DNA from: Diplonema papillatum
Lineage: Eukaryota > Euglenozoa > Diplonemea > Diplonemida > Diplonemidae
Reading direction: 5' to 3'
Length of the DNA: 64,000 bases
Assembly (NCBI GenBank): GCA_030068145.1
Contig: JAPJBO010000512.1
Location: 21,001 to 85,000, forward strand
In this document: positions 20,517 to 31,245 of the stretch, in pieces
Numbering within the stretch: the stretch's first letter is position 1
Layout: every line of letters begins with the position of its first letter
Notes under the pieces: generated by a model
Told to the model about the DNA's origin: nothing
Databases searched by the model: none
Seen by the model: the letters and a program-made list of their open reading frames with translations, nothing else
Program-made: the position numbers and the translations under genes

Positions 20517-21083
20517 CTACGTCACAGCAGATGGAACGCGTCTGTTACGTCGCCGCGGAGGCGGCCTACGAGTGGGTGTCATTGTGGCCTCCCGGCCGGA
20601 GCCATCGTTGGATGACCCTTCGCTCGTTTCTTCGCGTTTGCGTCGGTTCGCGCGTCGGACGGACGCAGCCGGGGGCTGCGCATTGGGCGGCGTTCGTCGG
20701 GCGGGGGTGTTGGCCCGGAGTTGCGGCGTTGGCAGTTGAGTGCGTCGGCGCCGCCGCGCTGGGGGGGTGCGTGGGACGGAAGGGTCCTCCGCAGCACGCC
20801 GCCGCAGCGGCGCAGCGCGATCGATCGTTGGTGAGTCTCCCTGGCCGGAGCCGGAGGATTCCTCGCTCGTCTCCCCGCGTTTGCGTCGGAGCCCGCGTCG
20901 GGGCGCTGCCGGTGCCGGTTGAGGTCCCGCCGGAGGTGCAGGTGCCTCGTTCTCGTCGTCGGCGTCGTCCGGCCGGTCTCCCGCCCGGTGGTGGCCACTC
21001 CGGCAGCACACGGAGGCATTGGCGCAGCCGCCGCAACGCGTCAGGTGGTGCGCTCCGCAGCATTGCGTGAGGACACCACCCAC
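20517..21083 (-). CDS. Arg/Pro-rich protein with Cys/His cluster, GC-rich island
   Basis: A minus-strand frame of 188 codons inside the most GC-rich patch of this part of the window. The first ~30 residues contain seven Cys and several His (CCGAHH, CGGC, CCRSGHH), compatible with metal binding. An acidic stretch (DDADDENEAP) and long Pro/Ala/Arg-rich, Ser-rich segments follow. RRKRGETSEESS near residue 68 is echoed by RRKREETSEGSS near residue 147, indicating an internal duplication. The start is GTG and the frame stays open ~57 bases further upstream without ATG. CTAAAG after a pyrimidine tract there could be a 3' splice site. Overlapping frames on both strands are also long because of the base composition, so this is not secure. 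Confidence 0.3.
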   Translation of the reverse strand: MGGVLTQCCGAHHLTRCGGCANASVCCRSGHHRAGDRPDDADDENEAPAPPAGPQPAPAAPRRGLRRKRGETSEESSGSGQGDSPTIDRAAPLRRRAAEDPSVPRTPPARRRRRTQLPTPQLRANTPARRTPPNAQPPAASVRRANRRKREETSEGSSNDGSGREATMTPTRRPPPRRRNRRVPSAVT

Positions 21084-21131
21084 ACAGGCTTGCTTTAGTT
21101 GAAAAACAAAAGGTGGACAATCTTTGTTTAA

Positions 21132-21205
21132 TGTTTAGGCAGGACGCGGCCTCGCATGCACGTTTGATGGTCGTATCAAGTCTTCTTCGAGAAAACTGTT
21201 CAATA
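21132..21205. repeat. C repeat copy
   Basis: TTTAGGCAGGACGCGGCCTC, GTTTGATGGTCGTATCAAGT and CTTCTTCGAGAAAACTG, in the order seen at 29257 and 58755. Confidence 0.55.
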
Positions 21206-21474
21206 GAACAACACACGCGCGGGAAAAGGGAAACACGGGGGGTCTAAGGCTCCGCGGGTATGAAACTTTGAGGGCTAGTCCTCGGTATCCGTTTTTCTAG
21301 GTGGTTTTGGGTGGAGATTCTTTTTGCCTGCCGCCGAAGGTACTATGTTATGTCACGCCTGCTGTCTTCCGTGGCAAAAGAAATGCGTAGGTTTGGTGGA
21401 TTCTTTTGCCTTTCGTTGCCGACAACATTATTTCCTTTCCAGCGTCTTTTCATGCCTTTTGGTGACGGTATTTT

Positions 21475-21477
<3 letters not shown>

Positions 21478-21511
<34 letters not shown>
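21478..21511. repeat. Poly-T run (~34)
   Basis: The longest T run in the window; it follows TTTTGG. Its length is uncertain. Confidence 0.85.
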
Positions 21512-21529
21512 CGTAGTAACAATGCATTG

Positions 21530-22105
21530 TAAACACGAAAGAGAACGCTGGCAGCGTGTTTGGGAGAAGATTAGCCTAACGAGCATATTCACTCACTGTC
21601 ATCCGCTAGCAGGCTAATCCTCCCCCGGCACGTATAAATGTCGTCACCATGGACATTCTGGACTTTGTGGCGCCGTAGAGTTGTCTTACTCTCTCGATGC
21701 CGCCCACGTCGTTGTTGAGTTGAAAAAGTCTGAAAGTATTGTTCTCTCGCATACGTCCGCGTGCCATGCCATTACGGGCGGGACTTTTTTCTGCGGAGAA
21801 ATCGGTGTATCTAGAGCTGGTTTGATGATTGGGGGAGCTTCCCCCTCGGCTTTTTTTCTTTTTTCGAGCCACTTCTTTCGGCCCATCAAACCGGTTCAAG
21901 TAGCCTCTGAGGGCACCTGCCGTCAGGTCTGCGGGGAAGCCTTTGGTGGGTTCAGACACCCGCTCCATTCGCACGGCGTTTTGATGAGATCGGAGGTCAC
22001 GCAGGTTTTGTTTGTGCGTGCGTGTGCAAATCCTGTTTCAAGTAGTCAGCACAGCACGCTGCCATCCCCCGAAGCTTTTTTGGATTAGACAAGCAAGCTT
22101 GTCAT
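21530..22105. other. No supported gene
   Basis: The phrase AACACGAAAGAGAACGCTGG..GAGGATTAGCCT family occurs here (~21535-21620) and, as the reverse complement, near 50030-50130 (AGCGTTCTCTTTCGTGTTTA). It is therefore a further repeat in both orientations. Confidence 0.5.
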
Positions 22106-22111
22106 CATAAG

Positions 22112-22335
22112 AAATTCTCGAGGGGCTGGTTTGTGCTTACTTCGAAGAAGACTAGAGAGGAGTTTGAATAGAGCATCTATTTACAAACAACCCTACAACT
22201 ACACAGTACAGTGGGTCTTTTCTTTTTTGTTGAACGCCTCTAACACGCGCACATTTACCTCCTCTTTGAGATTTCGCAACTGGCAGCCTCCTCAAGTACT
22301 TCCTGCAAAGCAGGCGCTTGTGCAAAAGAAAAAAA
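22112..22335 (+). repeat. D retroposon with a foreign 21-base block
   Basis: Starts TTCTCGAGGGGCTGG and ends CAGGCGCTTGTGCAAAAGAA plus A5. Between the start and the GTGGGTCTTTTC segment it carries GTTTGAATAGAGCATCTATT (22162), identical to the first 20 bases of the retrotransposon left repeat at 31241. Part of the D body (ACGCCCGCCACTGAACCC) is deleted. Confidence 0.6.
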
Positions 22336-22824
22336 GCATCGGCGGATCTAGAAGCACGATTGGGTGGTTGGGGTTATCCCTCTGCCTGCGGTCCGTGTCG
22401 TTGGCCTGCCAAAATTCTTGGACTGCCAATGTCACGTTCGGCAGGGATGCAAGGACGTCGGTTTATTTTTAGAGTGAAAGTTTGTTTGTTCACCCCCTTA
22501 CGGACAGGGTTTCATATGATGAGATGCCAAACCCCCTCTGCACTAATAAAATAATTGTTTGACGAATCATAACACGAAAGGGGGGGGGGTCGAAATAGTA
22601 ACAGTTATCTGACACACGTCTGGTTGTCTAAAAACACTACCACTATTTGATCCTGCTACTGTTCGGCTACCCGGAACTTTTTTCATTATGCGACAAATCG
22701 AATAATAACACAGGTGTTATTATTCGACCTCCCTCTTTACCATCATTTGACCCTTGCTGCTGTTCGACACATCATGCCTCTCCCCGGAATGTTTTTTAGT
22801 AGTGATAACTCAGGTGTTTTTTTA

Positions 22825-22848
22825 GAGTGCGAGTTTTTTATTCGACCG
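22825..22848 (-). repeat. B-tail head only, T-tract flanked
   Basis: GTTTTTTT, then AGAGTGCGA, then GTTTTTTA. It looks like the last ~9 bases of the B tail between two copies of a T-rich target. A similar case is at 49588-49610 (CTTTTTTAGAGTGCGAGTTT). Confidence 0.4.
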
Positions 22849-22938
22849 GCCCTCTACCAACAAGCGTTTATGTGTTGCTTTGTTTGTGCGATTTAACCTA
22901 CATGTGTTCTGGTTGAATCACTGCTGAACGTTCTTTTT

Positions 22939-23115
22939 AGAGTGAAAGTTCGCTTGAAACTCCGGGGTTTTAAAGTCTCCGGGTGACCTTCGTCGTTAAG
23001 GGAAGATATCCTTTGTGCTCTGAGTGTCGTAAGAGTGGTGGTTACACGAGGTAAGAGGATCGGTGGGTACCTTGGTCGTTGGTCATTGGTGGTTTCGGCC
23101 ATTGTCCACAAACCT
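22939..23115 (-). repeat. B-tail retroposon, type 3
   Basis: The tail AGAGTGAAAGTTCGCTTGAA..GACCTTCGTCG is followed by the type-3 body (GGAAGATATCCTTTGTGCTC to GGTTTCGGCCATTGTCCA). On the minus strand this gives a frame with MAETTND near the start and NDEGHPETLK in the tail, also open in the copies at 45400 and 62682. Confidence 0.65.
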
Positions 23116-23356
23116 TTTTAGCTGTAACAAATGCTGTCTCCAGGCAAAGCAAGCAGAAATTGGCTGTCGCAAAAAAAGACCCCCAGTGCTAATCACAGCA
23201 TATGATTGTCAGGGAAGTAGCTTCGGCCTGCCGGTAGGCTTGCAGATTTCGACCGGTTTGGGCTGCTGTTTAGCAGCACCTGGGGATCTCGTGCGATCGT
23301 GTCGCGGAATTCAATAAACTCGTGTGAACACCTGTGTTCTAATTCAATGTGTTGTT

Positions 23357-23580
23357 TTGTTCTTCGCTTACACCACCGTGTGTTGTTTTCTCACTCAGGA
23401 TTTTTTGACCTGTTGTGTTTGTGTGATTTGTCGTGTAGGGGTAGACCCGCATATATATATGACTCACGTCCGTTCAACACGTGGTTCGGTAGTTACAGCA
23501 CTTGGGATCCCTTCGGTTCTTTGTCGGGCAGCATCGTCGAGCATTTCCTTTCAAGCTGGCGCTTATGTAAAAAAAAAAAA
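23357..23580 (+). repeat. A retroposon, 5'-truncated
   Basis: Starts within A at TTGTTCTTCGCTTACACCAC and ends in ~13 A. A small (AT)n insertion sits after CCCGCAT. Confidence 0.75.
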
Positions 23581-24241
23581 GGTTCCGGGTAGCCGGACAG
23601 TAGCGGGATCAAATAGTGGTAGTGTTTTTAGACAACCAGACGCGTGTCAAAGAACTGTTATTGTTCGACTCTTCCCCTGTAGTTACTGGTTATCCGCGGC
23701 CACGGCCTCAGCCAGGGCTTTCGCGGCGAATTCGTCCAAGGCCATTTCCCAGCTTTTTTTATTAGCGTTTGTTCTTCGCTTTTTCTCACGAACGGGGGGT
23801 CGGTCCTGCTTTTGGCTTTGTAGGTTCTCCCGACTCCCCAATTCGCGGTTAGCACAAACTCAAGAGGTCTCGTCAACTATTCCCTGCAGTATTAGCATAC
23901 TTTCAATAAAGAAAAAAAGATTACTCGTGCTATGGCTTGTTAGTTGAACAGATTGGAAACCGAGGATTCAAACAACGGCCATGAAGGAAATCAGAAATCG
24001 CGAGCAATCGGAAAGGCAAACCAACTGTTCCCCTCGGCTTAACTGCGGTTGATCGAGGGTGACATCGTTTGCACATATCGGTGGATGTCTTGGCTCTGGG
24101 AACCATGAAGCCCGCGGCCAGACGCGATAGTCATTGCGGGAATTGCAGAAGCATGAGACTCATCATCAGGTGGATTGGTCCCAGTGGGAGGCTGCGGAGG
24201 AAGACGTCGACTGAAAACTTCGGGAAACATAGACCGTTTTG

Positions 24242-24330
24242 TAGAGTGCAAGGTCACTTAGGGATCCGGGGTTTTACAGTCTCCGGGTGACCATTGTCGA
24301 AAAGGTTCCCTTTAAGGTGTCGTATGTGGC
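24242..24330 (-). repeat. B-tail retroposon, type 1
   Basis: AGAGTGCAAGGTCACTTAGG..GACCATTGTCG and the body start AAGGTTCCCTTTAAGGTGTC. Confidence 0.6.
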
Positions 24331-24429
24331 CGTTTTGTGTGCAAGATACCTCTTGTATCAGAGTGATCAAAGTTATTATAAGTCGAATTTTGAGCTGAGT
24401 GCGTCACGCTCGTCCGTAAGGGGTTAAGG

Positions 24430-24488
24430 TAAGTGTGTGTTGCTTGAGAATTCCGGGCGTTTCCAAGTCTCCGGGTGAGCTTCGCTCA
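24430..24488 (-). repeat. B-tail copy, diverged
   Basis: TGCTTGAGAATTCCGGGCG, CAAGTCTCCGGGTGAGCTTC. The AGAGT end is not preserved. Confidence 0.45.
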
Positions 24489-24788
24489 TTGCATTATATT
24501 TTTTTTTCTTTCGCAACGTGTTTGATGAAGGGCGCGGATGCCCAGCGAGCACGTGTACGATCTAGAGCAGGTTGGTGATTGATCTCTTCGTTCAACGAGC
24601 CACGCTTGCTGGCTTATCAAAAGCCCTTATTTATTTTTGGCGCAATCCTATTGCGCAAGAAGAAGAACAGCCTTTTTTGTGTTGGTCCGACGATCCCGTA
24701 CGGGCGTACAGATTGGTGTCTTTTTTTCTGGACGACAGCAAAGTGCCAGACCTGGGGGTGGTTGATTATTTTCTAGACTGTTTATTTT

Positions 24789-24843
24789 AGCGTTATTTGT
24801 GGATTAGAAGGTCGGTATTTTAAAGTCTCCGGTTGACCGTAGA
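24789..24843 (-). repeat. B-tail copy, AGCGTT variant
   Basis: AGCGTTATTTGTGGATTAGA, then TTTTAAAGTCTCCGGTTGAC. The same variant is the 42-base insert at 50785, and its start recurs at ~50352 and at 63983. Confidence 0.6.
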
Positions 24844-24849
24844 GGCTTG

Positions 24850-25243
24850 GGTATGGCGGGGGGTTGAGAAAAGTAAAAGAGTGCGACTCGTTTCGGGTGT
24901 TGTGTCACTCCGTTGTGAAACCTTGTGAAGTCCCCTAACGCGTTTAGAGGGTGCTTGGGTTTGGGTAGGGTGTGGTCGTTCTGCTGCGGCGTGAAAAGCC
25001 AGGAAGTTTCGACGCTAATCTTCGACTCTTGATTAAGTTCACCGGGTTGCGTGCTCGTCAGGAAGATCCCGGTGCCTGGCTTTTCTTCTGGGTGGTTTCG
25101 TGTTGATCGGCGGCTGTGTATTTTAGAGTGTAAGTTTGTTTCACAACATACGGACGGAGGGTGGGTGTTTTTTGGGAAAATGGACTTTTCAAGGCAAACC
25201 TTGGGTCATACTCAAAAGGGGTTTTCGTAGGTCAAAAATGGGA

Positions 25244-25281
<38 letters not shown>

Positions 25282-25940
25282 CGTTGTATAATGGTTTAGC
25301 TTGAAGGGTGTTGGAAAGGTTGAAAAAGGTTTTGGGGGTCACCGTCGGTTTGTGTTTTTCTTTTTTTCTGTATATTTTTTTTGGGGGTAATTATTTTTTC
25401 GGGGGTTCGCGTAACCCTTCTTTTCCGGAAGATAACGTTATCTTTTCTTTTCTCTCTGGCGCTCTTTTTCTCTCTATCTCTCTCTTTGGCTAGCAAAGCG
25501 ACTATTGCGACCGACACCACGACCACACCCGTAATGAATGTGATCAAGGGCCCCCCACGTTCTACATGTTGAGCAGGGGTTGCCATGTAGCCCGTACCGG
25601 TCTAAGCCTTCATTGCAGCTTCCATAAGCACCCCCGTTGGGACGGGTCCGACGGTCCGTTAGTCATCAGCGACATCGGGCGGGAAAAAGTAAATAAAAAG
25701 AAAGGGGAAAAATGGGGGTGTGGGTGGATAAGCTCGTGGTAGGTTGTTCGGAAATAAGTACAACCTCAAACTACGCCTAGCACAGGGCCAGGCGGCATAT
25801 ACGTGCCTTCATCCTCTCATGTTAGTGTGCGTTCACTCGTACAGACACTTCGAGTTTTTCCCGTTAGTCAGGGTAAACGGGTGCGGAGTGAAATATAGAC
25901 CAGCCAGCAATCAAGAATCCGATGAGGCTCAAACGACGCG
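24850..25940. other. No supported gene; long G run
   Basis: A run of ~34 G lies at 25247-25280. GTTCTACATGTTGAGCAGGG near 25558 matches 47410 (GTTCTACAAGTTGAGCAGGG, both followed by TTGCC.TGTAGCCCGTACCG), a short shared block. No gene is recognised. Confidence 0.5.
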
Positions 25941-25942
25941 GA

Positions 25943-26400
25943 TCAGAATCTCACACCCGCGAGGTGGCAACGTCTCTCATGCGCGCGGAGTCCCCTCAGA
26001 CCTTGGAACGTCTGGCCATCCTTCGTGCATTCGACGGAGCAGTGTTGACATCGCAGCACCGGGGAACCTGTTAACTGCTGTTCAAACAACTGACCATGCG
26101 GTGTCAGACATTGGGAGTCCGGCAAGGGCGGGCAGGGTGGCGAATTACCAAAGGGGCAGAAGGAGTCAGGTGATCCTTCCGACTGCCGGCTCATCAAATT
26201 ACCGGCTGAACCTGGGGGTGCAGGCAAGTCGGGTAGCCGATCCTGAGTGGGAAGCACCATGGAGGGTGACGGGGCACGGACAGTCATGTCGTGGGCATTC
26301 CGGGGGATCCGGACAAAGGCCGCGAGGTAAACGTCACCCCACGGAATGTCGTCGACAGAGGTGACGTGCAGGTCGTCGAAGAGGATTCCCCCCTCCCCCC
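25943..26400 (-). pseudogene. C2H2-type zinc-finger coding fragment cut by H MITE
   Basis: The annotated-looking start ATG is at 26287, but the frame stays open and protein-like upstream to ~26400 (DDIPWGDVYLAAFVRIPRN), where the H MITE begins. No stop separates the two parts. Residues near the C-terminus read LRCQHC, then GLRGLRAHERRCH, a CxxC..HxxxxH finger of the sort found in proteins of non-LTR retrotransposons and other mobile elements. The spacing between the cysteine pair and the first His is longer than usual (19). The frame ends at TGA just after the finger. The base composition and the residue types suggest real coding history. The 5' part was lost or displaced by the MITE, so I call it a broken gene; it could also be an internal exon. 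Confidence 0.5.
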
Positions 26401-26634
26401 CCCTCTACAGTGCAGTTGCCTTGGAGGCTGGGTGGTCAAATTCTCTAAGGTGAAATGGTCAAAATTCCCTGCCAAAAGTGGGCCCACAAAATTTTTCCAA
26501 AGTGTGCTATTTGGGGTATTTGGGGCAAAAAAAAAAAAAAAAAATTTTCTGACCGCCCACCGTGGTGACCACCTTAGAGTGACAGGTAGCGTCTCCCCCC
26601 TCCACAGTGAAAATAGCCTGGGGGGGGGGCTTGT
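26384..26634 (+). mobile_element. H MITE copy, inserted in coding fragment
   Basis: C tracts, then CTCTACAGTGCAGTTGCCTT, CTCTAAGGTGAAATGGTCA, an A18 run, CCGCCCACCGTGGTGACCAC, CTCCACAGTGAAAATAGCCT and a G run. It ends the open frame described for 25943-26400. Confidence 0.65.
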
Positions 26635-26787
26635 TGAGGCGGGAGAGAGGTGAACCTGACTCGGTGTCCGCGTTCCAGGTGCAGTAGTGCACGAGAGAGG
26701 AAAGTTTAGCAGGGGAGGCCACAGAAGCTCAAAAAAATATCAAGGAAATGACGTCCTTTCGACAGTTGTCGACCAGCGTCGTTCCAT

Positions 26788-26950
26788 GAGTTCACTTAGG
26801 GATCCGGGGTTTTATAGTCTCCGGGTGACCATTGTCGTAAAGGTTCCTTTGCAGTATAGTATGTTAGTGTGCGTATCGTATCGTATGCTGTGTACGTGCA
26901 TTTGGATTGCCGCTTGCCGACTATTCGACTTGTTTTAGCGCGCGCTCCTA
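26788..26950 (-). repeat. B-tail retroposon, type 1
   Basis: GAGTTCACTTAGGGATCCGG..GACCATTGTCG, then AAGGTTCCTTTGCAGTATAG and TTGCCGACTATTCGACTTG. Body continues to TTTTAGCGCGCGCTC. Confidence 0.6.
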
Positions 26951-27790
26951 CTTCCTATGTGTCTTGCCACGTTTAGCAGGTAGCCATCGAGGCTCAGGCC
27001 AACGACTTCGCGGCGTGGACCATGCACTCCTACGCACGCCTGGCGTTGTGATACCAGTACGCGGCCAACTATGTATGGGTGGATCGCTTGAGCATCATCC
27101 ATTTTCGGGACCGGCGCATTCGGAAGGTGAGTTGTTACACACTCATAATCGGATGCCGACTTCCATGGCCACCGTCCTGCTGTCAAGATGAACCAACACC
27201 CTTTGTGGGATCTGATGAGCGATCACTCGGACACCTTAAGTCAGCTCTCGGTTCATCCCGCGTCGCCAGTCGGATGGATTTTCGGCGTGTGGTGGCGTTC
27301 GTGTTCGAGTCACGGTTCGGCGTCGGCAAGTGTGTGGCAACACGTCCCGACGATACTTTTGTTTGAACCGGGTCCCTACGCTTGTCTTACGCAGCGTGCG
27401 AGCGAGAAAAAGCGACGAGTCGGAGCAGATCTTTCCAATAAGGTAAGGTGCCGTGGGGGACCAGCCCCAATATGAAATGTGCCCTCAGGGCGATATCTGG
27501 AAAAATCGGCAAAAATGGCCAAGATCCGAAAAGTCTGAAGTACACTTCCCTGGCAAAAAGTCCAGTAAATGTTACTAGTCCCCAGTAGGGCACATTTTTC
27601 ATTGGAAAGTACTCGGGAAATTCACTTCAGCTTTTTTGCAAATTCTTACCAGGAATTGTAATTCCAAATAACGACTAGTCCCCTAAGGGCACATTTCACA
27701 TTGGGACTAGTCCCCTCAGGCACTTTTCCCTTCCCATAAAGCGACGACCACTTTCGCTTGAAACTGACTTCGTACATGCTCCGTGAAAAA
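26951..27790. other. No supported gene
   Basis: 26950-27470 is moderately GC-rich with short frames on both strands that carry no motif. 27470-27730 repeats the phrase CCCC.(A/T).AGGGCACATTT.CATTG three times in loose spacing (~27590, ~27690, ~27705). Confidence 0.4.
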
Positions 27791-28062
27791 CTCTAGCTGC
27801 TTCGACTCCGAATGGAAGGCAGGAAATAGGGTAAATGCAATACAAACACAATCTGATTTGTTTCTTCGCTGACACACAGCCGTGTGTTGTTTTCTCACTC
27901 AGGACTCCGACCTGCTGTGTTTGTGTGTCTTGTCGTGGGGTAGACCCGCATGATCTCACGTTCGCTCAACACGTGGTTCGGTAGTTTCAGCACTTGGGAT
28001 CCCTTTGGTTTTTTTGTCTGACAGCTTCGTCGAGCATCTTCTTCCAAGCTGGCGCTTAAAAG
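27791..28062 (+). repeat. A retroposon, diverged
   Basis: Starts CTCTAGCTGCTTCGACTCCG, lacks part of the ATATAGAGG segment, and ends CTGGCGCTTAAAAGATAG. Confidence 0.65.
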
Positions 28063-28191
28063 ATAGTGTTGCATTGAACCACCCGCCACTCCGTGAGCTT
28101 CTTGGCGGAAGCACCTGGTGCATTTTCCGACAGCCGGGTAGACACGGGTTTGTGTTTCCGGAGATCGGTCGGTTGCCTGCGGCGTTCTTTG

Positions 28192-28248
28192 AGAGTGAAA
28201 GTTCGCTTGAAACTCCAGAGTTTCACAGTCTCCGCGGGGTGACTTCTG
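28192..28248 (-). repeat. B-tail copy
   Basis: GAGAGTGAAAGTTCGCTTGA..CAGTCTCCGCGGGGTGAC. Confidence 0.6.
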
Positions 28249-28347
28249 GCAATATGGGAAGCTTTTGTGTTTGCGTTTGTTTGTTTTTCACGTCACGTGT
28301 TGTAAACACGGCGTGACCCCAATTGTTCGTTTCATAACAAGTGGGTC

Positions 28348-28348
<1 letters not shown>

Positions 28349-28426
<78 letters not shown>
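28349..28426 (+). repeat. (TG)n microsatellite, ~39 units
   Basis: Uninterrupted TG dinucleotides after AGTGGGTCGG. Confidence 0.95.
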
Positions 28427-28427
<1 letters not shown>

Positions 28428-28738
28428 GGAATCCCTATCGTTTCTTCGCTCTTCCTTGCGAGTCGGCAGAACGCATGTGGCTCCGTTCTGGCTGTTCCGC
28501 TATCTCCCAGCTGTTTATCGCAGCAGAGCAAAGGGAGAAGCATCCGTCGAGGTCATGGGGAAAAGGTGGGGAACAGATGAACGGGGAAGAACATACAGGT
28601 AAAAAAGAGGGCCGTCAGAGACGGAACGAAGGGATTCGAAGGGGGGAGTACAAAAAGGGGGCAAACGGTGGGCCTGCGTTTGTCAGTTTTTGCTTACCCC
28701 TCCAACCTCGCTTTTGGCGAGTGGATAATATGAGGAGT

Positions 28739-29197
<459 letters not shown>

Positions 29198-29256
29198 GGA
29201 ATCTTAGTTTCGTGTTCAGGCAATACTTGCCTCAAGAGGGGGGAAAAACTTATTTA

Positions 29257-29330
29257 ATGTTTAGGCAGAACACTGCCTCTCATGCATGTTTGATGCTAGC
29301 ATCAAGTCTTCGTCGAAGAAAGTGTTGTCT
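29257..29330. repeat. C repeat copy
   Basis: ATGTTTAGGCAGAACACTGC, GTTTGATGCTAGCATCAAGT and CTTCGTCGAAGAAAGTG. AACACTGCCTCTCATGCATG is shared exactly or nearly so with the copies at 58755 and 62157. Confidence 0.65.
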
Positions 29331-29574
29331 AGGAAAGGGATGCAAAATAGAAAGAGGTAAAAAGGGGAGGTGGGGTGATTTGAAGCCAATACTACTGGTT
29401 TACAACAACATCATCGACAGTGGAACTAAAAAGAAATGCGCAGTCTTTTTTATTCGTTTCAATCATTTACTACGAAATGTGGGAAAAGAAGTGCGTAGTT
29501 TTGTTTTATTATGAAGAAATGTGAAAACGGGTTGGAAAAAAAGAAGACAAAGAGGTGAACGGGGGTGGATTGGT

Positions 29575-29785
29575 TTTAGAGTGCAAAAGAGCCATTAGTA
29601 ACCGAGAAAGGTATGAAAAAAAGGAAGAAACGCGTAGTTTTAGAGTGCAAGGACCCATTTGTTACTGTTGTCAGTATTCTGCGACTAGAGCCATTTGTAA
29701 CCGAAAAAGGTATGAAGAAAAGGAAGAAACGCGTAGTTTTAGAGTGTAAGGACCCATTTGTTACTGTTGTCAGTATTCTGCGACA
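29575..29785 (+). repeat. ~99-bp duplication, 2 units
   Basis: TTTTAGAGTGCAA, GGACCCATTTGTTACTGTTG, TCAGTATTCTGCGAC and GGTATGAA.AAAAGGAAGAAA each recur at a spacing of ~99 bases. B-tail head phrases (TTTTAGAGTG) mark the unit edges. Confidence 0.75.
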
Positions 29786-29814
29786 AGTACGTGGTGCAGG
29801 TCTTGTTGGGTAGG

Positions 29815-29860
29815 ACTTCAGAGTGGAACCGGCATTTTATAGTCTCCGCGTGACTGTATT
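29815..29860 (-). repeat. B-tail remnant
   Basis: TTCAGAGTGGAACCGGCATT, then ATAGTCTCCGCGTGAC. Confidence 0.4.
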
Positions 29861-29869
29861 GTTCTTTTC

Positions 29870-30039
29870 ACTTTTACTTTCTCCTCAACGACAGCAGGTG
29901 TCAACTAGAAGTTGGCATCAAGTCTTCCCCGAAGAAGACGACTAAATGGAAAAGAAATGCGTAGGTTTTGTTTTATTCTAAAAAAAGGAGAAATGGGAGT
30001 GTGTGAAGACTACCCCGTAATTAAGGAATAACCCCCTGA

Positions 30040-30071
<32 letters not shown>

Positions 30072-30910
30072 TCTCGGCTTTCTAGGCTTTTCGTTGCTTA
30101 ACGGTCGTTTTTTTTTTTTTTTGAAAGTCTCTGTTTGACTTGTGAGGCGGGGGTGGGGTTCCTTTTGAGCTGTTAGAGCAGGTAGGGTGGGATGGTGTGT
30201 TTTTCATTCCTCTTCGTACTTTTGGCGCGCTTTGTCTTTTCTGTTCACCGTCACGCGTGGAATGCGCATCCGTATGACTTCGAGTTTTAGCTTGTTGAAC
30301 ACAGAAGTTCAAAGTTTGAGGCCATCACATGGTGAGGTCCAGCCTCAGAGTTAACAAGGGTGTGCTCACACCCGAAAAGCGGGCTACTACCCACCAGAAC
30401 GCGCGGAAATCCACACCCGAAAAGCGGGCGTGTCACCCGTTTTTTTTTTTTTTTTTTTTCTTTTTTGAACTCCAGCTCCCGAGCACGTTGAGAATCCGTC
30501 CTCTCCGAAGTCACTGGGCAGAACACAAACCCTAGACGTGATACTTGAAGACAGGTCTGTTCACCTTCCTCTGCATCAACGCCATTTCGATCGTACTGCG
30601 TACTGCATCGTTTTTTTTTTTTTTTTTTTTTTTGAGGCTCATTCCACTCTAGTTCCCTCTGCTACTCAACAGGGGAAACATATGGAAAAAAGGCTAAATG
30701 TTTAAGAAAGCGATGCAATTAGGAGATAGACAGGTTCAGTTCAGTGTGTGCTATGCGTGGTTTAGTGTGGTGCGTGTGTGTGGCCGTCCGGTCTTTTTTT
30801 CTTTGAAGCGTGTCGAGAGCCAAACTTTACTAGAGCCCCCAACGCTGCCTGCGTCTGCATAGCCTTCACAATGCAACTAGGTGAGCCCACAAAATTCCGT
30901 GATTACCAAG
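29870..30910. other. No supported gene
   Basis: A run of ~29 G lies at 30039-30067. 30325-30440 is an M-related block (GGTGAGGTCCAGCCTC, CACACCCGAAAAGCGGG twice). Long T runs are at 30440-30459 and 30611-30632. I see no gene. Confidence 0.5.
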
Positions 30911-30916
30911 CTCTAA

Positions 30917-31176
30917 AATACTCGACGTAGCTGCTTTGACTCCCAATGGAAGGGAGGAGGTATAGAGGTAGAGGGGCAAATACAACAGACAGACACAATC
31001 TGATTTGTTCTTCACCACCGTCAGGAATTTGACCTGTTGTGTTTGTGTGATGTGTCGTGTAGGGGTAGACCTGCAAGACCTCACGTCCGTTCAACACGTG
31101 GTTCGGTAGTTATAGCACTTGGGAATCTCTTCGGTTCTTTGGCTAGCAGCTTTTGTCGAGCATTTCCTTCCAAGCT

Positions 31177-31179
<3 letters not shown>
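30917..31179 (+). repeat. A retroposon, tail lost into (GA)n
   Basis: Starts AATACTCGACGTAGCTGC. It ends CTTCCAAGCTGGCAGAGAG, so the GCTTATGTAAAA tail is replaced by the microsatellite. Confidence 0.7.

Positions 31180-31240
<61 letters not shown>
31178..31240 (+). repeat. (GA)n microsatellite
   Basis: About 30 GA units with one AA. It forms the left flank of the retrotransposon; a longer (GA)n forms the right flank. Confidence 0.95.

Positions 31241-31245
<5 letters not shown>

Noticed and set aside
20513-21070. 185-codon plus-strand frame opposite the minus-strand GC-rich frame
   Set aside because: Trp/Cys/Val/Gly-rich composition typical of an antisense shadow; the minus-strand frame has more ordinary acidic and serine-rich segments.
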